NCBI RefSeq assembly: GCF_910592395.1
Contig: NC_088318.1
Coordinates: forward strand, 15,128,349-15,192,348
Direction of reading: 5' to 3'
Source of the DNA: Lineus longissimus
Lineage: Eukaryota > Nemertea > Pilidiophora > Heteronemertea > Lineidae
DNA: 64,000 nucleotides
Shown here: one piece after another, positions 59,757 to 64,000 of the stretch
Layout: each line of letters opens with the position of its first letter
Position numbering within the stretch: the first letter of the stretch is position 1
Translations under genes and position numbers: made by a program
The notes under the pieces: model-generated
Databases searched by the model: none
What the model saw: the letters and a program-made list of their open reading frames with translations, nothing else
What the model was told of the DNA's origin: nothing

Positions 59757-60809
59757 ATGAACCAGATGACGACTACACAAGGTGCCGTGGCAGATTCTGA
59801 GCAGTCGCCTTCTGTTCTCGCCCTTCTGACGAAATATTTCAGTGCCTATGCCATACTAGCCATCATCATATTTGGGTTGGGTGGGAACATGATGGCCATT
59901 ATAATATTCATCCGTCAGAGAAAGCGTAACGCCGCTGCCTCCGTTTATCTCATCATCTTGGCGTTGTCGGACAGTGGCAATCTGGTCATGAGCTTTCAAA
60001 GTTGGCTTCATAATGGTTTGTTCTATATCACTAACGCAGAAATCAACATTGCGACCGGTGCGACAGATCTTGGTTGCCAGCTTCGAATATTTTTCTGGAA
60101 TGTTTTCGTGCTCATGTCGGCGTATGTCATTGTCTTGTACAGTATTGAGCGATGCATTGCGGTGTGGTATCCGCTAAAGGTAGCTATGATATTTCTGAAT
60201 AAACGGAGGTATGCCATGCTTGCAACCCTACTTGTTTTTGCCTGCAGTTCTTTTGCTGTGGCGTTTTTCATTTATGAAAGCATACGCTTTACGACACAGG
60301 GAATTCCACGATGGCGATGCTCGGTGAGAAATGCAGGAGCTCCAGGCTGGATAATTTACAGTTTTCTTCCTTGGATCGCCGTCATCAATTCAGCCATCCC
60401 TGTCGCCATAATCCCTATCGTAAACCTGTTCATCCTGGTAGGGGTTGGGAGAGCTGCTAGAAATGACCAAGTATCGTCAAAAACTGGTTCTCGTCAAAAG
60501 AGGCAGATAACTACCAATATTATTGTCGTATCAGTTGTCTACTTTATAACCAATGCACCTAACGCAACAGTTTTGTCAATTTACATAGCGAAAACGTCTG
60601 GTCCTGACCCTTCACCACTCACTCCTACTTTCATAGAGTGGGCCCAGTCTGCATCTAATGTCCTTGTTCTCAATTATGCTTCAAATTTCGTTATATATTC
60701 TTGCACTCTTCAGTATTTTAGAGTGGACATCAAGAATTTGTTCTGTAGGGTATCCGTAGATCGACACCCGAAACAGACCAAACTACAATCCGAAAATGCA
60801 AACTTTTAA
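59757..60809 (+). CDS. Intronless rhodopsin-class GPCR, array 2 copy 2
   Basis: 350 residues starting MNQMTTTQGAV. The conserved leader from an ATG at 59555 is interrupted by an in-frame TGA (at the position where copy 1 has TGG), which makes 59757 the only usable start. All seven TM segments and the LGC/RCSVRN cysteines are present. A Tyr replaces Asp before TM5 (WIIYSFLPW), and TM6 has FITNAPNA. Confidence 0.9.
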   Translation: MNQMTTTQGAVADSEQSPSVLALLTKYFSAYAILAIIIFGLGGNMMAIIIFIRQRKRNAAASVYLIILALSDSGNLVMSFQSWLHNGLFYITNAEINIATGATDLGCQLRIFFWNVFVLMSAYVIVLYSIERCIAVWYPLKVAMIFLNKRRYAMLATLLVFACSSFAVAFFIYESIRFTTQGIPRWRCSVRNAGAPGWIIYSFLPWIAVINSAIPVAIIPIVNLFILVGVGRAARNDQVSSKTGSRQKRQITTNIIVVSVVYFITNAPNATVLSIYIAKTSGPDPSPLTPTFIEWAQSASNVLVLNYASNFVIYSCTLQYFRVDIKNLFCRVSVDRHPKQTKLQSENANF

Positions 60810-61496
60810 CCGTACAAATGAACTGTGCATGCGAGTTGGATGAATTGAATGTAACCATGGTCTGTCAATTGCACAGCTGTATGTTAACTGCATAGCGGTA
60901 TCCCAGTGGAAGCCCAGTGGAAGCTCGTCACCTCTTGATCGAGATCCCGTGGGTTTTCGACTCCCAGCGAAGTCACTATTTGGTTCCTCCGCTATTTGTT
61001 TTGATGAACTGAGCATAAAATTACGTCACCTTTGAAGTTATGTGGAGGAGATTAAGTGAATGTCCTCTCTTTTGTGTGTTGTTTATGCATTGTCATGGTA
61101 ACGAGTGCAGTTAATCCTTAATTATACCCAGTTTTCTATAAGAACATGTAATATCTTTGACCGCACACCATGATATATCATACATGGAAGGCCTTTTTTG
61201 GCTCTAGTTTTAACATGGACTCTAATTACATGTGTGCAAATGAAATACCATTACTTAATTTGAGACTCAATATCATAGAATGAAATAATACCGTAATGTT
61301 GCTTCTCAGCTTCCTGAGCGCGGCGACTTTGTGCGATATACAATTGTTTCACTTTGAAAGCGAGGTGTCATTTTCCTATTCTTATCGTGTAGTAAAATCA
61401 GCAGTAGGTAGCACATGTAGGACAGTTTATTTCAAAGTGAAAACGGTGCACAGTGAGTCTAGTGGTGGTATGTGGCTTCCATCGACATATAGCGAA

Positions 61497-62582
61497 ATGA
61501 ACCATATGACGACTACACAAGATGCCGTGGCAGATTCTGAGCTGTCGCCTTCTATTCTCGCCCTTCTAACGAAATATTTCAGTGCCTATGCCATACTGGC
61601 CATCATCATATTTGGGTTGGGTGGCAACATGATGGCCATTATTATATTCATCCGTCAGAGAAAGCGTAACGCCGCTGCCTCCGTTTATCTCATCATCTTG
61701 GCGTTGTCGGACAGTGGCAATCTGGTCATGAGCTTTCAAAGTTGGCTTCATAATGGTTTGTTCTACATCACTAACGCAGAAATCAACATTGCGACCGGTG
61801 CGACAGATCTTGGTTGCCAGCTTCGAATATTTTTCTGGAATGTTTTCGTGTTCATATCGGCGTATGTCATTGTCTTGTACAGTATTGAGCGATGCATTGC
61901 GGTGTGGTATCCGCTAAAGGTAGCTATGATATTTCTGAATAAACGGAGGTATGCCATGCTTGTAACCCTACTTGTTTTTGCCTGCAGTTCTTTTGCTATG
62001 GCGTTTTTCATTTATGAAAGCATACGCTTTACGACACAGGGAATTTCACGATGGCGATGCTCCGTGAGAAATGCAGGAGCTCCGGGCTGGATAATTGATA
62101 GTTTTCTTCCTTGGCTCGCCGTCATCAATTCAGCCATCCCTGTCGCCATAATCCCTATCGTAAACCTGTTCATCATGGTAGGGGTCGGGATAGCTGCTAA
62201 AAATGACCAAGTATCGTCAAAAACTGGTTCTCGTCAAAAGAGGCAGATAACTACCAATATTATTGTCGTATCAGTTGTCTACTTCATAACCAATGCACCT
62301 TACGCCACAGTTGTGTCAATTTACATAGCAAAAACGTCAGGTCCTGACCCTTTACCACTCGCTCCTTCTTTCTTAGAGTGGTTCCATTCTGCATCTAATG
62401 TCCTTGTTCTCAATTATGCTTCAAATTTCGTTATATATTCTTGCACTCTTCAGTATTTTAGAGTTGACATCAAGAATTTGTTCTATAAGGTATCCGAAGT
62501 TCGACACCCGAAACAGACCCAACTACATCCGAAAATGCAAACTTTTAACCGTACAAATGAACTGTGCATGCGAGTTGGATGA
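61497..62582 (+). CDS. Intronless rhodopsin-class GPCR, array 2 copy 3
   Basis: 361 residues from 61497; the frame is open upstream to 61296 (428 residues). A one-base deletion in the tail (ACATCCG against ACAATCCG in copies 1 and 2) shifts the frame, so the C-terminus ends KMQTFNRTNELCMRVG and is 11 residues longer. LFYKVSEVRHP also replaces LFCRVSVDRHP, losing the cysteine that could be palmitoylated. The TM core is intact. Confidence 0.9.
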   Translation: MNHMTTTQDAVADSELSPSILALLTKYFSAYAILAIIIFGLGGNMMAIIIFIRQRKRNAAASVYLIILALSDSGNLVMSFQSWLHNGLFYITNAEINIATGATDLGCQLRIFFWNVFVFISAYVIVLYSIERCIAVWYPLKVAMIFLNKRRYAMLVTLLVFACSSFAMAFFIYESIRFTTQGISRWRCSVRNAGAPGWIIDSFLPWLAVINSAIPVAIIPIVNLFIMVGVGIAAKNDQVSSKTGSRQKRQITTNIIVVSVVYFITNAPYATVVSIYIAKTSGPDPLPLAPSFLEWFHSASNVLVLNYASNFVIYSCTLQYFRVDIKNLFYKVSEVRHPKQTQLHPKMQTFNRTNELCMRVG

Positions 62583-63716
62583 ATTGAATGTAACCATGGT
62601 CCGTCAATTGCACAGCTGTATGTTAAATTGATGGCGATAGCCCAGTGGAAGCCCAGTGGAAGCTCGTCACCTCTTGGTCGAGATCCCGTGGGTTTGACTC
62701 CTACTTAAGTCACTATTTGGTTCCTCCGTTATTAGTTTTTGAATTGAAATAAGTAGACTCTTACAAAGTTTGATATTTTGAACATTTTATCACCAGTTGG
62801 CCAGCGATATGATGAGACAGATTAGCATATATGACTTAGATCTTTATTGAAAGTAGTTGGGTTATCTGAATCACGATCATGTGGTCCTTAGACTTTAGCT
62901 TGAGCATCCGTAACCTCGATAACACCTTCTTGAAATTAAACATGACATTGTTTAGACTTGCTTGAAAACCGATCAACACTAAATGAATATAACTTTGGCA
63001 TTTTGTCCTAAAGGATGCCCTCGTTTTTTTGAGGAAATTGAAGAGATGTCATGTAGATGGTGTACATGTAAGCTAACTTCAGTAATATGTGGATATTTAT
63101 TGGACTCAAAATCGACGCGAAGACCAAAATGAATGGAGTTGTTGAAGTCCGTTGCTGTGGGAAACGAGAATTTATAAACAATGTCATTGATTTTATTTAT
63201 ACTCGTAATCATATTGCCATCTTGATAGAAGGCCAAAGGACCATAAAATTGCGTCAACTTTGAAGTTATGTGGAGGAGATTAAGTGAATGTCCCCTTTTT
63301 TGTGTGTTGTTCATACATTGTCATGGTAACGAGTGCAGTTAATCCTTAATTATACCCAGTTTTCTATAAGTAATATCTTTGACCGCACACCATGATATCA
63401 TACATGGAGGGCCTTTTTGGCTCTAGTTTTAACATGGACTCTAATTACATGTGTGGAAATGAAATACCACTGCTTAATTTGAGACTTAATATCATAGAAT
63501 GAAATAATACCGTAATGTTGCTTCTCAGCTTCCTGGGCGCGGCAACCTTTGTGGGATATACAATTGTTTCACTTTGAAAGCGAGGTGTCATTTTCCTATT
63601 CTTATCGTGTAGTAAAATCAGCAGTAGGTAGCACATGTGGGACAGTTTATTTCAAAGTGGAAACGGTGCAAAGTGAGTATAGTGGTGGTATGTGGCTTCC
63701 ATCGACCAACAGCGAA

Positions 63717-64000
63717 ATGAACCAGATGACGACTACACAAGGTGCCGTGGCAGATTCTGAGCAGTCACCTTCTGTTCTCGCCCTTCTGACCAAATATTTC
63801 AGTGCCTATGCCATACTGGCCATCATCATATTTGGGTTGGGTGGCAACATGATGGCCATTATAATATTCATCCGTCAGAGAAAGCGTAACGCCGCTGCCT
63901 CCGTTTATCTCATCATCTTGGCGTTGTCGGACAGTGGCAATCTGGTCATGAGCTTTCAAAGTTGGCTTCATAATGGTTTGTTCTATATCACTAACGCAGA
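63717..64000 (+). CDS. Intronless rhodopsin-class GPCR, array 2 copy 4, partial
   Basis: The frame from ATG 63717 is open to the window end (94 codons), covering the N-terminus, TM1 (GLGGNMMAIIIF) and TM2 (LALSDSGNLVM). The leader after the ATG at 63514 has a one-base insertion relative to copies 1 and 3, so translation from there would be out of frame. It continues beyond the window. Confidence 0.88.
   Translation, partial: MNQMTTTQGAVADSEQSPSVLALLTKYFSAYAILAIIIFGLGGNMMAIIIFIRQRKRNAAASVYLIILALSDSGNLVMSFQSWLHNGLFYITNA

Overview
This is a metazoan nuclear genome window: genes with many small GT-AG exons, long introns, and protein families found only in animals (VWD/C8/TIL modules, APCDD1, fucolectin-type FTP and discoidin domains, rhodopsin-class GPCRs). 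The AT-leaning background, homopolymer G/C tracts, repeated ACATGTA words, TIR elements and a tRNA-derived SINE look like a marine invertebrate. A lophotrochozoan such as a mollusc, annelid or brachiopod is my best guess, but the sequence I can read does not settle the phylum. All exon models below were built by hand from splice signals, reading phase and domain similarity.

Layout. 912-17073 (minus): the 5' 21 exons of a large secreted multidomain protein (signal peptide, EMI-like, EGF, TB-like, then repeated VWD-C8-TIL assemblies); its 3' end lies left of the window. Its first intron is filled with repeats. 17074-20435: no gene found. 20436-32647 (minus): a complete 4-exon APCDD1 orthologue (secreted/membrane Wnt antagonist family). 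32648-34864: no gene found. 34865-36151 (minus): a compact 2-exon gene joining a MYND zinc finger, a ubiquitin-like domain and a NAC/HYPK-like UBA. 37170-46163 (minus): a complete 19-exon type I membrane protein made of seven FTP (fucolectin) domains, one of them split by a discoidin domain, followed by a Ser/Thr-rich segment, a basic cleavage-like site and a C-terminal transmembrane helix.

46965-64000 (plus): two adjacent tandem arrays of rhodopsin-like receptors. The first array has four 3-exon genes plus a pseudo-exon relic; the second has four intronless genes, the last cut by the window edge. Both subfamilies carry NF instead of NP at the NPxxY position of TM7. Array 1 also lacks the usual TM3-ECL2 cysteine pair and shows near-identical 3' halves across copies, as expected from gene conversion or very recent duplication.

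No operon-like functional unit is implied. The neighbouring genes share a cell-surface/extracellular theme but nothing in the sequence links them in one pathway. The most unusual items are the domain-in-domain insertion in the FTP protein, decayed exon copies beside one of its exons, the MYND-UBL-UBA architecture, and a short upstream ORF in two GPCR copies whose stop overlaps the next ATG.
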